From Candidatus Aenigmatarchaeota archaeon (GTDB taxonomy: Archaea > Aenigmatarchaeota > Aenigmatarchaeia > CG10238-14): a stretch of 6,239 nucleotides of DNA. The stretch lies in the NCBI GenBank assembly GCA_017610225.1, contig JAFCCM010000089.1, positions 1-6,239 of the forward strand. Reading direction: 5' to 3'. Under the pieces are notes generated by a model that ran no database searches, was not told the DNA's origin, and was given only the letters and a program-made list of their open reading frames with translations. The position numbers and the translations under genes are program-made. Positions 6,182-6,239 of the stretch are shown here, piece by piece (position 1 is the first letter of the stretch; every line of letters begins with the position of its first letter).

Positions 6182-6239
6182 ATGATAAAGATTGTGATTA
6201 CATGCAGAAATCGTCTTTCGATCACAAAAAAATGTTTAG
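6182..6239 (+). CDS. 5' end of a probable family 2 glycosyltransferase (partial)
   Basis: AAGGAG at 6171-6176 precedes ATG at 6182, and the frame stays open to the right edge, giving 19 residues. The nearer ATG at 6177 meets a stop after two codons, so 6182 is the start. The peptide has a short beta-strand, IKIVIT, followed by CRNR and then LSITKKCL. This is the layout of the first strand and donor-binding turn of GT-A fold, family 2 glycosyltransferases (hydrophobic strand, then T-x-NR, then a helix). With so few residues the family call is provisional, but its place 11 bases behind a family 9 glycosyltransferase supports it. Confidence 0.6.
   Translation, partial: MIKIVITCRNRLSITKKCL

Overview
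The window reads as part of the genome of a large, strongly AT-rich tailed phage, probably of the T4-like (myovirus) type, or a prophage or metagenomic fragment of one. All genes lie on the + strand. Genes either overlap by one base (TAATG) or are separated by gaps of at most 48 bases, and every intact start has a purine-rich Shine-Dalgarno (GGAG, AGAGGA or AAAGGA). There is a free-standing HNH homing endonuclease, and one short protein has the look of a T4-like virion or prohead component. No tRNA, rRNA, CRISPR array, integrase, insertion sequence or convincing terminator was seen. The host cannot be told from the sequence.

Layout: (1) 3-332, the 3' end of an unrecognised beta-rich protein. 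(2) 332-1465, a Nudix hydrolase domain joined to an unrecognised basic helical domain, with a strong internal ribosome-binding site and in-frame ATG exactly at the domain border. (3) 1483-2040 and 2040-3113, a coupled pair: a small charged protein with a probable coiled coil, then an actin-like ATPase of the MreB/ParM/StbA fold whose second phosphate-binding loop lacks the usual Asp. (4) 3113-4093, an HNH endonuclease with four exact-period 24-residue repeats. (5) 4110-4826, a small protein with a Cys cluster, a Gly/Lys/Arg-rich linker and two copies of a 40-residue FF...MLKKF...KEFF module. (6) 4875-6170, a glycosyltransferase family 9 (heptosyltransferase-like) protein with a long N-terminal extension. 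(7) 6182-6239, the first 19 codons of what looks like a family 2 glycosyltransferase.

The uniform orientation and tight spacing suggest one or a few co-transcribed units mixing virion or head-associated genes, a cytoskeletal module and glycan-modifying enzymes, with the HNH gene a likely selfish insertion. The points most worth checking are the possible second product made from the Nudix gene, the degenerate actin active site beside its small partner, and the shared leader-like N-termini that may mark proteins packaged into the phage head. Functional calls rest on motifs read by eye; no database search was run.
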